Part shown: piece by piece, positions 46,501 through 49,734 of the stretch
How positions within the stretch are numbered: position 1 is the stretch's first letter
How the letters are laid out: every line of letters begins with the position of its first letter
NCBI GenBank assembly: GCA_025617745.1
Contig: CM046873.1
Span: 27,417,410 to 27,481,409, forward strand
DNA length: 64,000 bases
Reading direction: 5' to 3'
Origin: Heliocidaris erythrogramma
Lineage: Eukaryota > Echinodermata > Echinoidea > Camarodonta > Echinometridae
Translations under genes and position numbers: made by a program
Notes under the pieces: model-generated
What the model was told of the DNA's origin: nothing
Databases searched by the model: none
Seen by the model: only the letters and a program-made list of their open reading frames with translations

Positions 46501-47218
46501 CAGAGAGCAGAGAGCCCTCTTAGTTCAAACACTGGTAAAGGACACTTCTTTCATTGTTCTCACTGTTATCTCTTGTATTGCATACCTCCTTTGTACATGT
46601 GAAACACTTAAGATACAGGTTTGATTGATTACAGCTTCATAAGTTCATGAATTTCTTATTTGTAATCAGATTTTACTCAAACCCTCACTCCTCCGTTTCT
46701 TTAATTTTTCTGCTTCTTTAAAAAAACAAAACTGAAATATCAGGGTGGACTATCCCATACCTGCCAACTGTTCCGATTTGATAGGGACAATCCCGATTTT
46801 GGGTAAAAGAGAGACTTCTAGCACTGTGTCCCTATTTTTCCAAAAATCTGTCTGTAGTAATGTATAGGAAACTCAGAAATGTCCCTGTTTTCAGCCTCTG
46901 CCTTGTCATTTGTCCATATTTCTTGGGTTTCAGGCAGGTCTGCTATCCCTTTAACTCTCATAGTTGTAAGAAAATGAATGCAAATCAACCGTTTTGTTTA
47001 ACTTCAAACATTCTAATACAAATTCCTATTCTCAATATCATATAATAATTTTCTTATCCAGAATAGCAGTAGCAATATAATGATACTTAATTTTATATTC
47101 ACTCTCTCTCTCTCTCTCTGATAAGTGAGTAAACTTGTATCCTATTTTTATATTCCCCCTGCAGTACCAATATATTTACCTACATCGTACAGTGCTCACA
47201 TTGATAGAAGAGCGATAA
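1..47218 (+). CDS. Receptor-type protein tyrosine phosphatase, R3-like, 25 FN3 domains (5' end missing)
   Basis: Single-pass membrane receptor that would dephosphorylate phosphotyrosine on cytoplasmic substrates; the FN3 ectodomain presumably binds ligands. The gene was built from 44 exons: 1-111, 1058-1339, 2212-2484, 3081-3356, 3709-3993, 6117-6359, 7468-7752, 8817-9092, 10331-10600, 11103-11357, 12164-12254, 12601-12809, 14032-14301, 14958-15227, 15478-15756, 16113-16424, 16745-16835, 17271-17461, 18103-18387, 18733-18817, 19696-19859, 20589-20849, 21320-21613, 25552-25836, 26573-26713, 27490-27636, 29545-29829, 30559-30701, 32061-32190, 33162-33310, 34205-34370, 34945-35088, 35975-36197, 36663-36733, 37665-37758, 38889-39155, 39636-39717, 40671-40761, 41530-41597, 42703-42837, 43620-43742, 45373-45530, 46390-46534, 47165-47218. 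All junctions are GT/AG and the phases chain without a break, giving about 2818 codons. FN3 units are bounded by phase-1 introns, the usual arrangement for shuffled domains. One phosphatase domain and a very short tail fit the R3 class. Signal peptide and first domains lie upstream. Exon structure is predicted by eye, without transcripts. Confidence 0.93.
451..712. mobile_element. MITE with terminal inverted repeats, in RPTP intron 1
   Basis: The left end (TTAGGCCCCCCCC, then TTGTTGTATTGGCGTAAC) is the reverse complement of the right end, where GTTACGCCAATACAACAA precedes a G tract and CCTTA. About 260 bases with no coding capacity. The rest of intron 1 (112-1057) shows nothing else recognisable. 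Confidence 0.8.
1058..1339 (+). CDS. RPTP exon: FN3 domain 2
   Basis: Whole FN3 domain in one phase 1-1 exon of 282 bases. Conserved B-strand Trp in IEIIWN and the E-F turn [14 protein letters not shown] are visible. The acceptor is CTTCTTCCAG and the donor GTGAGT. The final strand ends TQYTS, like domains 6 and 14. Confidence 0.9.
2212..2484 (+). CDS. RPTP exon: FN3 domain 3
   Basis: Phase 1-1 exon of 273 bases. INLTWTSP carries the core Trp. The E-F turn is atypical ([14 protein letters not shown], no L-x-P-G). C-strand GFLVCW matches GFRLCW of domain 13, so these two are probably close paralogues. Donor GTGAGT. Confidence 0.88.
3081..3356 (+). CDS. RPTP exon: FN3 domain 4
   Basis: Phase 1-1 exon of 276 bases with ISVSWVTI and [14 protein letters not shown]. 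The acceptor follows TTTGATACAG and the donor is GTAAGA. Confidence 0.9.
3709..3993 (+). CDS. RPTP exon: FN3 domain 5
   Basis: Phase 1-1 exon of 285 bases with [10 protein letters not shown] and [16 protein letters not shown]. Three Cys residues (SCNL, RWCL, MCDY) are unusual for an FN3 domain, which normally lacks disulfides. Donor GTATGT. Confidence 0.88.
4613..4725 (+). mobile_element. tRNA-derived SINE fragment
   Basis: TTGGTGTAGTGGTAGTTACA resembles a pol III A box, and GGATTCAAATC about 45 bases downstream resembles a B box. No cloverleaf tRNA can be folded by eye. The rest of this 2.1-kb intron (3994-6116) shows no exon-like signal; a short inverted-type repeat related to 19155-19245 lies at 4052-4170. 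Confidence 0.55.
6117..6359 (+). CDS. RPTP exon: FN3 domain 6
   Basis: Phase 1-1 exon of 243 bases, the shortest single-exon FN3 here (81 residues). LNITWSEV has the core Trp. In [14 protein letters not shown] the tyrosine-corner Tyr is replaced by Ile. It ends LQFTS, in register with TQYTS and MQYTS of domains 2 and 14, so I see no frameshift. Donor GTAGGT. Confidence 0.82.
6697..6958 (-). mobile_element. tRNA-derived SINE
   Basis: On the minus strand the head reads GGTGTTGTGGTGTAGTGGAT (A box) and GGGTTCGAATCCCC (B box). The body runs to AGCGCTATATAAGTGGCCAC and an ATT-rich tail, similar to a LINE-type 3' tail. Related copies in the window are at 18411-18660 and 20925-21075. Confidence 0.85.
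7468..7752 (+). CDS. RPTP exon: FN3 domain 7
   Basis: Phase 1-1 exon of 285 bases with LEVTWEDP and [16 protein letters not shown]. Acceptor CTCATCAG, donor GTGAGT. The reading frame continues open into the pyrimidine-rich intron, but the donor and the domain end define the exon. Confidence 0.9.
7780..8420 (+). repeat. Pyrimidine-rich low-complexity intron tract
   Basis: Long C/T-rich stretch including (CT)n near 8215-8265, between FN3 exons 7 and 8. The open frames across it are compositional and not supported as genes. Confidence 0.8.
8450..8810 (+). repeat. Degenerate CATTCATAACCA-type tandem repeat
   Basis: Repeated short words of the form CATTCATAAC, CATTCAGAAC and CAGTTATAAC fill the 3' half of the intron before FN3 exon 8. 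This looks like an old minisatellite with a unit near 10-12 bases. Confidence 0.6.
8817..9092 (+). CDS. RPTP exon: FN3 domain 8
   Basis: Phase 1-1 exon of 276 bases with ISVLWGNT and [16 protein letters not shown]. Acceptor TTTCATCCTCAG, donor GTAAGT. Confidence 0.9.
10331..10600 (+). CDS. RPTP exon: FN3 domain 9
   Basis: Phase 1-1 exon of 270 bases with [11 protein letters not shown]. The E-F turn is diverged ([14 protein letters not shown]) but keeps the Tyr. Acceptor ACATATTAG, donor GTACAG. Confidence 0.88.
10700..10735 (+). repeat. (GAT/GGT)n microsatellite
   Basis: Tandem GATGATGATG then GGTGGTGGTG in the intron after FN3 exon 9. Confidence 0.9.
11103..11357 (+). CDS. RPTP exon: FN3 domain 10
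   Basis: Phase 1-1 exon of 255 bases with LFLDWINH and [16 protein letters not shown]. It begins with the DPET motif also present at the start of domain 15. Donor GTAATA is weaker than most. Confidence 0.88.
11636..11873 (+). mobile_element. 3' end of a CR1/L2-type LINE
   Basis: The frame from TTCAAAAACCTT reads [15 protein letters not shown] followed by a stop, like the basic C-terminal end of CR1/L2-type LINE proteins. About 180 bases later comes TTGAGTATATTTCCATAGAAAT and an (ATT)n tail at 11846-11873, the usual 3' end of such elements. Confidence 0.6.
12164..12254 (+). CDS. RPTP exon: FN3 domain 11, first half
   Basis: Phase 1 to phase 2 exon of 91 bases. The core Trp of the B strand is missing ([13 protein letters not shown]). 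The phase-2 GTAAGT donor joins in frame to the exon at 12601, giving a 300-base domain. Domain identity comes from the second half and the position in the array. Confidence 0.75.
12601..12809 (+). CDS. RPTP exon: FN3 domain 11, second half
   Basis: Phase 2 to phase 1 exon of 209 bases with [16 protein letters not shown]. The start is very basic ([12 protein letters not shown]). Acceptor ACCTCGGACAG, donor GTATGT. Confidence 0.8.
13480..13730. mobile_element. piggyBac-like MITE flanked by TTAA
   Basis: A 251-base element starting CCCCTACCATGCC and ending GGCATGGAAGGGG, directly flanked by TTAA at 13476-13479 and 13731-13734. The TTAA target and a CCC-starting inverted repeat are known for piggyBac transposons. 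Two diverged copies lie at about 33311-33546 and 35169-35410. Confidence 0.8.
14032..14301 (+). CDS. RPTP exon: FN3 domain 12
   Basis: Phase 1-1 exon of 270 bases with ISFNWGMV and [16 protein letters not shown]. Its A-B strands ([13 protein letters not shown]) resemble those of domains 6 and 18. Donor GTAAGT. Confidence 0.9.
14958..15227 (+). CDS. RPTP exon: FN3 domain 13
   Basis: Phase 1-1 exon of 270 bases with LTIDWMPP and [22 protein letters not shown] pairs it with domain 3. Donor GTAAGT. A second open frame on the same strand here is a shadow. Confidence 0.9.
15478..15756 (+). CDS. RPTP exon: FN3 domain 14
   Basis: Phase 1-1 exon of 279 bases with VSIAWGTD and [16 protein letters not shown], ending MQYTS. 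The preceding intron is short (250 bases). Donor GTAAGT. Confidence 0.9.
16113..16424 (+). CDS. RPTP exon: FN3 domain 15
   Basis: Phase 1-1 exon of 312 bases, the longest single-exon FN3 here (104 residues). [10 protein letters not shown] has the core Trp. The E-F region ([19 protein letters not shown]) is expanded and lacks P-G. Donor GTGAGT. Confidence 0.86.
16745..16835 (+). CDS. RPTP exon: FN3 domain 16, first half
   Basis: Phase 1 to phase 2 exon of 91 bases, the same length and phase as the first half of domain 11. It also lacks the core Trp ([11 protein letters not shown]). The shared structure suggests these split domains come from one duplication. Donor GTAAGT. Confidence 0.72.
17271..17461 (+). 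CDS. RPTP exon: FN3 domain 16, second half
   Basis: Phase 2 to phase 1 exon of 191 bases with [16 protein letters not shown]. Two Cys lie close together (NCTTVNCSS). Acceptor TCTTTTTCAG, donor GTAAGA. Confidence 0.8.
17650..17890 (+). mobile_element. tRNA-derived SINE, second family
   Basis: GCAATGGCTCAGTGGTAGAGC is a good A box context and GGATTCCAAACC a weakened B box. The body (ACATCAACCCTAAAAAAGCC) recurs in decayed form near 12893-12960. Confidence 0.65.
18103..18387 (+). CDS. RPTP exon: FN3 domain 17
   Basis: Phase 1-1 exon of 285 bases with [10 protein letters not shown] and [16 protein letters not shown]. Acceptor CCCACACAG, donor GTGAAG. Confidence 0.9.
18411..18660 (+). mobile_element. 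tRNA-derived SINE, same family as 6697-6958
   Basis: The head AGAGGTGTTGTGGT and the body GCTAAAGCCAGGGTAATA match the minus-strand SINE at 6697-6958. The A and B boxes are decayed, so it is an older copy. Confidence 0.6.
18733..18817 (+). CDS. RPTP exon: FN3 domain 18, first half
   Basis: Phase 1 to phase 2 exon of 85 bases with [12 protein letters not shown]. It joins in frame to 19696. The A-B strands ([13 protein letters not shown]) resemble domains 6 and 12, which are unsplit. Confidence 0.8.
19696..19859 (+). CDS. RPTP exon: FN3 domain 18, second half
   Basis: Phase 2 to phase 1 exon of 164 bases with [16 protein letters not shown]. Acceptor GTCCGTACAG, donor GTATGT. Confidence 0.85.
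20589..20849 (+). CDS. RPTP exon: FN3 domain 19
   Basis: Phase 1-1 exon of 261 bases with [12 protein letters not shown] and [16 protein letters not shown], a textbook FN3 pattern. Donor GTACGT. Confidence 0.92.
20925..21075 (+). mobile_element. SINE body fragment
   Basis: GTCCTTTGGCAAGACATTAATCC and the following ACCCAGGTGTATA match the body of the SINE at 6697-6958 in opposite orientation. The tRNA-like head is missing. Confidence 0.55.
21320..21613 (+). CDS. RPTP exon: FN3 domain 20
   Basis: Phase 1-1 exon of 294 bases with [10 protein letters not shown] and [16 protein letters not shown]. Acceptor TTTCAACGCAG, donor GTGAGA. A decayed partial copy of its first part seems to lie upstream near 21145-21240. 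Confidence 0.9.
21932..23412 (+). repeat. Tandem duplication of about 92 bases, first copy split by a transposon
   Basis: Copy 2 (23321-23412) runs from ATTCTCCTTTAAACACT to the end of CAATTCATTTTTCTTC. Copy 1 is the same sequence broken into 21932-21966 and 23255-23320 by the element at 21967-23252. Confidence 0.9.
21967..23252. mobile_element. TA-flanked non-autonomous DNA transposon
   Basis: 1286 bases with inverted ends: CAGTCAAACCTGTCTTAGCG at the left and CGCTATAGACAGGTTTGACTG at the right. The ends contain tandem TATAGCGGCCACCTG motifs. TA flanks it on both sides. No transposase frame was found inside, so it is probably mobilised by a Tc1/mariner-type enzyme (inference from the TA duplication). 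Confidence 0.88.
23702..25360. repeat. Repeat element with four 330-bp tandem units and GCTCACCTGAG ends
   Basis: It begins AGCTCACCTGAGCCTAAGGC followed by CGTCGTCCGTCGT tandem words. About 330-base units then start near 23823, 24152, 24482 and 24812, each opening with CTTCTCCAAAACMCATGATCGG and containing a long G tract. The last unit is truncated and decays to 25360, where CACCTCAGGTGAGCGTCGTG forms an inverted match to the left end. Minus-strand open frames inside are artefacts of the repeat. Confidence 0.9.
25552..25836 (+). CDS. RPTP exon: FN3 domain 21
   Basis: Phase 1-1 exon of 285 bases with [10 protein letters not shown] and [16 protein letters not shown]. It follows a 3.9-kb intron filled by repeats. 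Acceptor TGTCTGCACAG, donor GTGAGT. Confidence 0.92.
26573..26713 (+). CDS. RPTP exon: FN3 domain 22, first half
   Basis: Phase 1-1 exon of 141 bases with ARVSWARP. I chose the GTGAGT donor at 26714. A weaker GTACAT at 26702 has the same phase and would shorten the exon by four codons. Splitting an FN3 with a phase-1 intron is unlike the other split domains here. Confidence 0.78.
27130..27385 (+). repeat. Intronic repeat, copy 1
   Basis: Shares a long diverged match with 29160-29438: GTTTAATGTTGAAATAA, TTTTCTCTGAAAATTTCTATGG and CATATTCCTTTCCTGTGGTC, ending GAAAGAGTTAA. It lies before the second half of FN3 domain 22. Confidence 0.85.
27490..27636 (+). CDS. RPTP exon: FN3 domain 22, second half
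   Basis: Phase 1-1 exon of 147 bases with [16 protein letters not shown]. Acceptor TTCTTCTCCTAG, donor GTGAGT. Confidence 0.82.
27874..28750. mobile_element. hAT-like non-autonomous transposon with perfect 8-bp target duplication
   Basis: 877 bases. The left end TAAGCCTGAGTCGAATCGAT is inverted at the right end ATCGA-type ...ATATGACTCGGGCTTA. ATTCTCAT occurs directly on both sides (27866-27873 and 28751-28758). Eight-base duplications are typical of hAT transposons. A second inverted zone around ACCGGTATTCGATCGAA lies just inside. No transposase frame is visible. Confidence 0.9.
29160..29438 (+). repeat. Intronic repeat, copy 2
   Basis: Second copy of 27130-27385, interrupted by a (CATT)n microsatellite at 29268-29292. 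It lies before the FN3 23 exon. Confidence 0.85.
29545..29829 (+). CDS. RPTP exon: FN3 domain 23
   Basis: Phase 1-1 exon of 285 bases with [10 protein letters not shown] and [16 protein letters not shown]. Acceptor CTTCTGTACAG, donor GTAAAT. Confidence 0.9.
30559..30701 (+). CDS. RPTP exon: FN3 domain 24, first half
   Basis: Phase 1 to phase 0 exon of 143 bases with [10 protein letters not shown]. Donor GTAAGT. Domains 24 and 25 both have a phase-0 internal intron near the domain middle. Confidence 0.8.
31519..31674. mobile_element. Short foldback element with 30-bp perfect inverted repeats
   Basis: Arms at 31519-31548 and 31645-31674 are perfect reverse complements over 30 bases (AACGTTATTCTCGCAATTTC at the left). 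The core is an (AT)n microsatellite plus about 65 bases. Confidence 0.85.
31741..31783 (-). repeat. tRNA 3'-half-like fragment
   Basis: On the minus strand it reads CCGGGTTCGATTCCCGGCGG, a T-arm/acceptor-like sequence with B box, with the TCGAACCCGGG word duplicated. No 5' half is present because an (AT)n tract follows, so it is not a tRNA gene. Confidence 0.6.
32061..32190 (+). CDS. RPTP exon: FN3 domain 24, second half
   Basis: Phase 0 to phase 1 exon of 130 bases. The E-F turn is diverged ([19 protein letters not shown]). Acceptor TGTTTGTATAG, donor GTAAGT. Confidence 0.78.
32274..32964. mobile_element. MITE with long inverted repeats (GGCAATCCAACCTTTGTA family), copy 1
   Basis: The left end at 32382 (GGGCAATCCAACCTTTGTA, followed by GTGAAAGCAGAAAAATCAGAG) is matched by the inverted right end (TTACAAAGGTTGAATTGCC at 32946-32964); the inverted repeat spans about 60 bases with mismatches. 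An extra copy of the left end starts at 32274, so the terminus is duplicated. Confidence 0.85.
33162..33310 (+). CDS. RPTP exon: FN3 domain 25, first half
   Basis: Phase 1 to phase 0 exon of 149 bases with [13 protein letters not shown]. Donor GTAAGT. A decayed MITE aligns to the intron from just after this donor. Confidence 0.82.
33311..33546. mobile_element. Diverged copy of the TTAA MITE, starting at the exon 25a donor
   Basis: From CCCGCCC (33336) to near TGGGTTAA (33546) it closely follows 13506-13734, including GTGTTAAACATTTCGTTTA and CCTCATACAGAAACCTGTGC. The left 25 bases are poorly conserved and would begin at the splice donor. Confidence 0.7.
34205..34370 (+). CDS. RPTP exon: FN3 domain 25, second half
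   Basis: Phase 0 to phase 1 exon of 166 bases with [16 protein letters not shown]. The acceptor (TTCCAAAAAG) has a poor polypyrimidine tract next to the AG, but frame and domain content support it. Donor GTATGG leads straight into a (GAT/AAT)n microsatellite. Confidence 0.78.
34378..34470 (+). repeat. (GAT/AAT)n microsatellite
   Basis: Begins eight bases after the donor of the FN3 25 exon. A related run of TAATGATAAT words fills 34610-34760. Confidence 0.9.
34945..35088 (+). CDS. RPTP exon: membrane-proximal ectodomain module, part 1
   Basis: Phase 1-1 exon of 144 bases: [10 protein letters not shown] then [19 protein letters not shown]3-type phosphatases (PTPRB, fly Ptp10D) have a module of this style between the last FN3 and the membrane. 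Acceptor TTTTTGTAG, donor GTAAGT. Confidence 0.82.
35169..35414. mobile_element. Diverged third copy of the TTAA MITE
   Basis: The left end TCCCTGCAGTGGTCGGCAAA and right end ending GGGTTAA align to the 13480-13730 element at lower identity. It lies in the intron between the two membrane-proximal exons. The rest of that intron shows nothing recognisable. Confidence 0.6.
35975..36197 (+). CDS. RPTP exon: membrane-proximal ectodomain module, part 2
   Basis: Phase 1 to phase 2 exon of 223 bases. [20 protein letters not shown] and [13 protein letters not shown] are the recognisable membrane-proximal motifs of R3-type RPTPs, with a likely Cys pair. Acceptor TTACTACAG, donor GTAAAA. Confidence 0.9.
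36663..36733 (+). CDS. RPTP exon: membrane-proximal ectodomain module, part 3
   Basis: Phase 2 to phase 1 exon of 71 bases: [20 protein letters not shown], the final strands of the module before the membrane. Acceptor GTGTGCTCAG, donor GTATGT. Confidence 0.9.
37665..37758 (+). CDS. RPTP exon: transmembrane helix
   Basis: Phase 1 to phase 2 exon of 94 bases. After DPDRG comes an uninterrupted hydrophobic run of about 25 residues rich in Ile, Val and Leu, ending at a Trp followed by CCGK from the next exon. The two juxtamembrane Cys could be acylated (inference). Confidence 0.93.
38412..38690. mobile_element. MITE family A, copy 1
   Basis: Inverted ends: GTAGATTAGCAAAGCGTAAT with CATAAAGACGCGGGAAAAACGC at the left, and GCGTTTTTACGTGCCACGACG plus GCTAAGCTACCTTA at the right. 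About 280 bases, in the intron after the transmembrane exon. Copies 2 and 3 are at 43775-44054 and 44841-45097. Confidence 0.88.
38691..38848. mobile_element. MITE family B (Harbinger-like), copy 1
   Basis: Palindromic element starting GGGGTGTTGCAATAAAGTTG and ending CTTTCTTGCAACACCCCC, full of TTGCAATCAATTGCAA-type words. TTA sits at both edges (one T shared at the left). TTA/TAA duplications are typical of PIF/Harbinger. Confidence 0.85.
38889..39155 (+). CDS. RPTP exon: cytoplasmic juxtamembrane linker with Asn-Gly-Tyr-Gly repeats
   Basis: Phase 2-2 exon of 267 bases. It opens [13 protein letters not shown], then four tandem copies of Asn-Gly-Tyr-Gly encoded by a 12-base repeat (38941-38994), followed by a polar stretch with several more Tyr. 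Length fits the juxtamembrane region between helix and phosphatase domain. The repeat may be a recent slippage expansion. Confidence 0.88.
39636..39717 (+). CDS. RPTP exon: start of phosphatase domain
   Basis: Phase 2 to phase 0 exon of 82 bases: [15 protein letters not shown] then FSDEYN. This is the N-terminal helix region preceding the PTP core (compare RPI..F..HV..M..n..FS.EY in R3 members). Donor GTAAGT. Confidence 0.9.
40671..40761 (+). CDS. RPTP exon: phosphatase domain, KNRY loop
   Basis: Phase 0 to phase 1 exon of 91 bases ending [11 protein letters not shown]. The KNRY motif is the phosphotyrosine-recognition loop start of classical PTPs. Acceptor CATTCCGACAG, donor GTAAGT. Confidence 0.93.
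40800..41090 (+). repeat. C-run and (CT)n microsatellite tracts
   Basis: Low-complexity pyrimidine tracts in the intron between two phosphatase exons, including (TC)n at about 41050-41072. Open frames here are compositional. Confidence 0.85.
41297..41394. repeat. Near-perfect 42-bp inverted repeat with 14-base loop
   Basis: Arms 41297-41338 and 41353-41394 are reverse complements with one mismatch, separated by TGTCGCAACCCTCG. As RNA it would form a long hairpin. It could be a small foldback element, an inverted duplication or a hairpin RNA precursor. Confidence 0.9.
41530..41597 (+). CDS. RPTP exon: phosphatase domain, DYINASYI motif
   Basis: Phase 1 to phase 0 exon of 68 bases: [10 protein letters not shown] then [10 protein letters not shown], a core PTP motif. 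Acceptor TTCCTGCAG, donor GTAGAT. Confidence 0.93.
41885..42085 (-). mobile_element. Decayed tRNA-derived SINE
   Basis: On the minus strand GGTCGTGAGTTTAAGATGC resembles a B box, and the preceding CAAGAGATTTGAGCACTTCA is a weak A-box region. The rest of the body is not matched to the other SINEs here. Confidence 0.4.
42703..42837 (+). CDS. RPTP exon: phosphatase domain, YIATQGPLP motif
   Basis: Phase 0-0 exon of 135 bases: [20 protein letters not shown] then [13 protein letters not shown], conserved core strands and helix. The donor GTAAGA opens directly into a long (GAT/GGT)n microsatellite. Confidence 0.95.
42840..43060 (+). repeat. (GATGGT)n microsatellite after the YIATQGPLP exon
   Basis: About 220 bases of GATGATGGTGGTGATG-type words starting three bases after the donor. 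It produces long Met-rich or Thr/Ile-rich open frames on the two strands that are not genes. Confidence 0.95.
43620..43742 (+). CDS. RPTP exon: phosphatase domain, KCEHYWP motif
   Basis: Phase 0-0 exon of 123 bases: [12 protein letters not shown], then [20 protein letters not shown]. Matches the KC.QYWP region. Acceptor ATGTCTACAG, donor GTAAGA. Confidence 0.94.
43775..44054. mobile_element. MITE family A, copy 2
   Basis: Same family and orientation as 38412-38690 (TAGTTTTGTCTGTGCTTCT, then TTTTCATATTATTTTGCTTA), in the intron between the KCEHYWP and WTD exons. Confidence 0.88.
44055..44194. mobile_element. MITE family B (Harbinger-like), copy 2, inverted
   Basis: Reverse complement of 38691-38848: begins GGGGGTGTTGCAAGAAATCC and ends TTCTTGCAACACCCCA, flanked by TAA on both sides. 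It again abuts the right end of a family A copy. Confidence 0.85.
44841..45097. mobile_element. MITE family A, copy 3
   Basis: Begins AAGGTAGCTTAACAAACATG and ends CACGTTTCGCTATTACCTAA, same orientation as the other two copies. No family B element is attached. Confidence 0.85.
45373..45530 (+). CDS. RPTP exon: phosphatase domain, WPD-loop (here WTD)
   Basis: Phase 0 to phase 2 exon of 158 bases. [14 protein letters not shown] aligns with the catalytic WPD loop; the general-acid Asp (45421-45423) is kept but the loop Pro is Thr (45418-45420). The exon ends PIVVHC plus two bases of the next codon, so the intron splits the active-site signature after the catalytic Cys. Donor GTATGT. Confidence 0.95.
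46390..46534 (+). CDS. RPTP exon: phosphatase domain, P-loop and Q-loop
   Basis: Phase 2 to phase 0 exon of 145 bases. With the previous exon it completes [12 protein letters not shown], the intact PTP signature with catalytic Cys and Arg. [11 protein letters not shown] supplies the Q-loop Gln. Acceptor TTTATTGCAG, donor GTAAAG. Confidence 0.96.
47165..47218 (+). CDS. RPTP final exon: end of phosphatase domain and stop
   Basis: Exon of 54 bases: [17 protein letters not shown] then TAA at 47216-47218. QYIYLH is the last conserved PTP motif. No second phosphatase domain and essentially no tail follow, so the tyrosine-containing C-terminal tail of vertebrate R3 members is absent. Confidence 0.93.
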   Translation, partial: YQYIYLHRTVLTLIEER

Positions 47219-49370
47219 GGATCATACACCGAAAGGGATTTCTACTACCCAGAGAGACGCACTCAATGAGATTATAATGGAAAAACACTGGATTAGTAGA
47301 TAAATTAGTAGATAAAATGTTAAGTTGTAAAGAAATTTCTGTGATATCTAATGTGTAGGTAACATGGGTAAGCCTCTTGACTAATCCTCTCACACACTAA
47401 CGGATTGCTTGTGCTGTAATGTTGATTACTCAACACAAAAGCATACGATTTTCCGACTGAGAATATTTTACTCTGTGATAGCATATATTAGGGCAACATC
47501 AGGCTATTTTGTCCCCTCAGTTACTGACCACATCTGAGATTTTAGTACATTTGTGGATCAGACCAAATAATGACGTATTATCATACTTTTGACGTCAGTG
47601 CTTGGTGAGACATGGGACATCAAATCACCAAATACTTTGGACCTGCCCATTATTTCTACCTCCTGGCAAAAATGAATGTCTGTGAATTTATATAACCAAA
47701 AAAAAAAACATGATTGGTTTACTCAGCAAACTTCATATCCGACTTGGATAGATGTTAGGCTGTTTGCTCTAAATGTCATTGGAAATCACTGCATGTCTTT
47801 CATTATCTGTCTTTCTTAAGGAATTAGTTTTCCATTTTATCACACCAACAAACTGACATAATGAATATGTTAAATGTATACAATTAATTAAAATGTATCT
47901 GTGTAATGTGTATTTATGGTTGGATAACTTTTTATGTTAATGTATTTTTCTATTTTTTAATTTTTTATTTTTTTTTAAGTTTAAATATTTATTCAAGGAG
48001 CTTCTATATCTCAAAGATGAATTCCAAATAAATTGTTAATCAAGGATATTGTAATGATTCAAGGCACATTCCATATTGCCTCTTATTTTCTTTTGTTACC
48101 AATACTTTCTGTTCGCCAAAAGATTGCTACCTTATTTTTCAGTGAAACATTTTCTCACTTTTGACATAGAAGTTTTAATGTGATGTTTGTTGTAAGTCTA
48201 TGAATTTTATTGTTCTGTAGGACATTTTCATTATTTAGTATTTATAATATTTCCTATCATATTCACTGGTGAAGGGTGATACATGTATTAGGTGGTTTAA
48301 AAACGTCCAATATACCAATGTCTTTTGTATTTCCTAATCCTGTGTATAAAAAAAGAAGAGATATCGTAAATTCAACAGTACAATTATCAACCACATGTGT
48401 AGGATTTATCTTCAATTTTACATTTGCTTTTGCAATTACATCTACATGTTAAGTTACATGTATATATGAATGTAATGCAATACAAGCCAATTGTAGAGAA
48501 TACATCAAAAGTTGCTCATTTTTCTGTCAAAGAGGAAATTATATGTAATCTAGTAGAACATATTTATTGTATCTTATTTCTATTCCTTTCTAATGTTCAT
48601 GTTCATGTATACATGCACAATCTGATGACGAATTTCAGTTTGAGGTTATGATTAAAAGCCTTGGTTTTTCTAATTTAGTTTCCAGTATACTTAGGCCTAT
48701 ATGTTAAGTGTCAAAGTACATGCTAAAGTGCTTTCACATAATTTCTGATGTTATTTGCATCAACAGTTTTGCCTGGACTTGAGAGAGACTTGTTGACTTG
48801 TTACAACAAAGCCAGATACATAATTTGATACTTCTATCATCTGTTTGGAGCTAGAAGGGCATTAACTCTGTGTTAAAGTATAGAGTTACACCCTTCTGGC
48901 TCTCAACAGCATCTGCTGAGAGCCAGAAAGACGTTAAGTTGGTGGAAAATGATACTTCGCACAATTTTGGCTCTTGGCCGGAAATATTTTATAAGTGCAT
49001 TAAAAAAACATGACATCTTCTTTCAAAATATATATTCTCAAGACCACATTCCATATAGAAGTAGAAAAGATAAAAGTTGAATATAATCATATACTTATCA
49101 TAATATGTTTTCTATTTCATATTCATTTAACAGTATGGTTTCATAATTATGGGAGATATTTTTTGCTGTAATGCAATACTAAATCAAAAAGGTTAAGTGA
49201 ATATTTTTTTATTCAAAATGTTGCTTTTAACTGTATAAAGTGAATAAATGTTGGGGATATTTTACTTTGAATTTCTCAATGTTTTTTAAATATCTGTGTC
49301 ATATGTGATCTGAGTATGTGTGTGTGTTTGTACGCCCTGGAAATATGTGTGGGTTTGTGTGCGTATGTAT
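47219..49370 (+). other. Probable RPTP 3' UTR and intergenic DNA
   Basis: AT-rich sequence with no coding content that I recognise. Candidate poly(A) signals AATAAA occur at 48027-48032 and 49243-49248. I cannot tell which is used. Confidence 0.4.
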
Positions 49371-49371
49371 G

Positions 49372-49600
49372 TCTCTCTCTCTCTCTCTCTTTCACTCCCC
49401 TCTGTCTCTGTGTCTCTCTCTTTTACTCCCTCCTCTCCCTCTCTCTCTGGCACTCCCTCCTGTCTCTCGCTCTCTCTTTCACTACCTGCTCTGTCTCTGT
49501 CACTCATTTCTCTCACTCTCCTTTTCACACCCACACTACTGCTCTCTCTATTTTTCACCTCTCTCTCTCTCTCTCTCTCTCTCCCTCCCTCTCTTCAGCC
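49372..49600 (+). repeat. (CT)n-rich microsatellite
   Basis: C/T-rich tract with (TC)n runs, producing Ser/Leu-rich open frames in all three frames that should not be called as genes. Confidence 0.9.
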
Positions 49601-49734
49601 TGTATCTTCATTCATCAGCACCCATACCTGGGAGATGTTAATCCTCATCACGGAAAATGTCTAAAAAGTCTAGACAAATTTGCAACTGAGTCGACTTTCG
49701 ATTTATGTACATTTATTTTACTTGCATTAACAAT

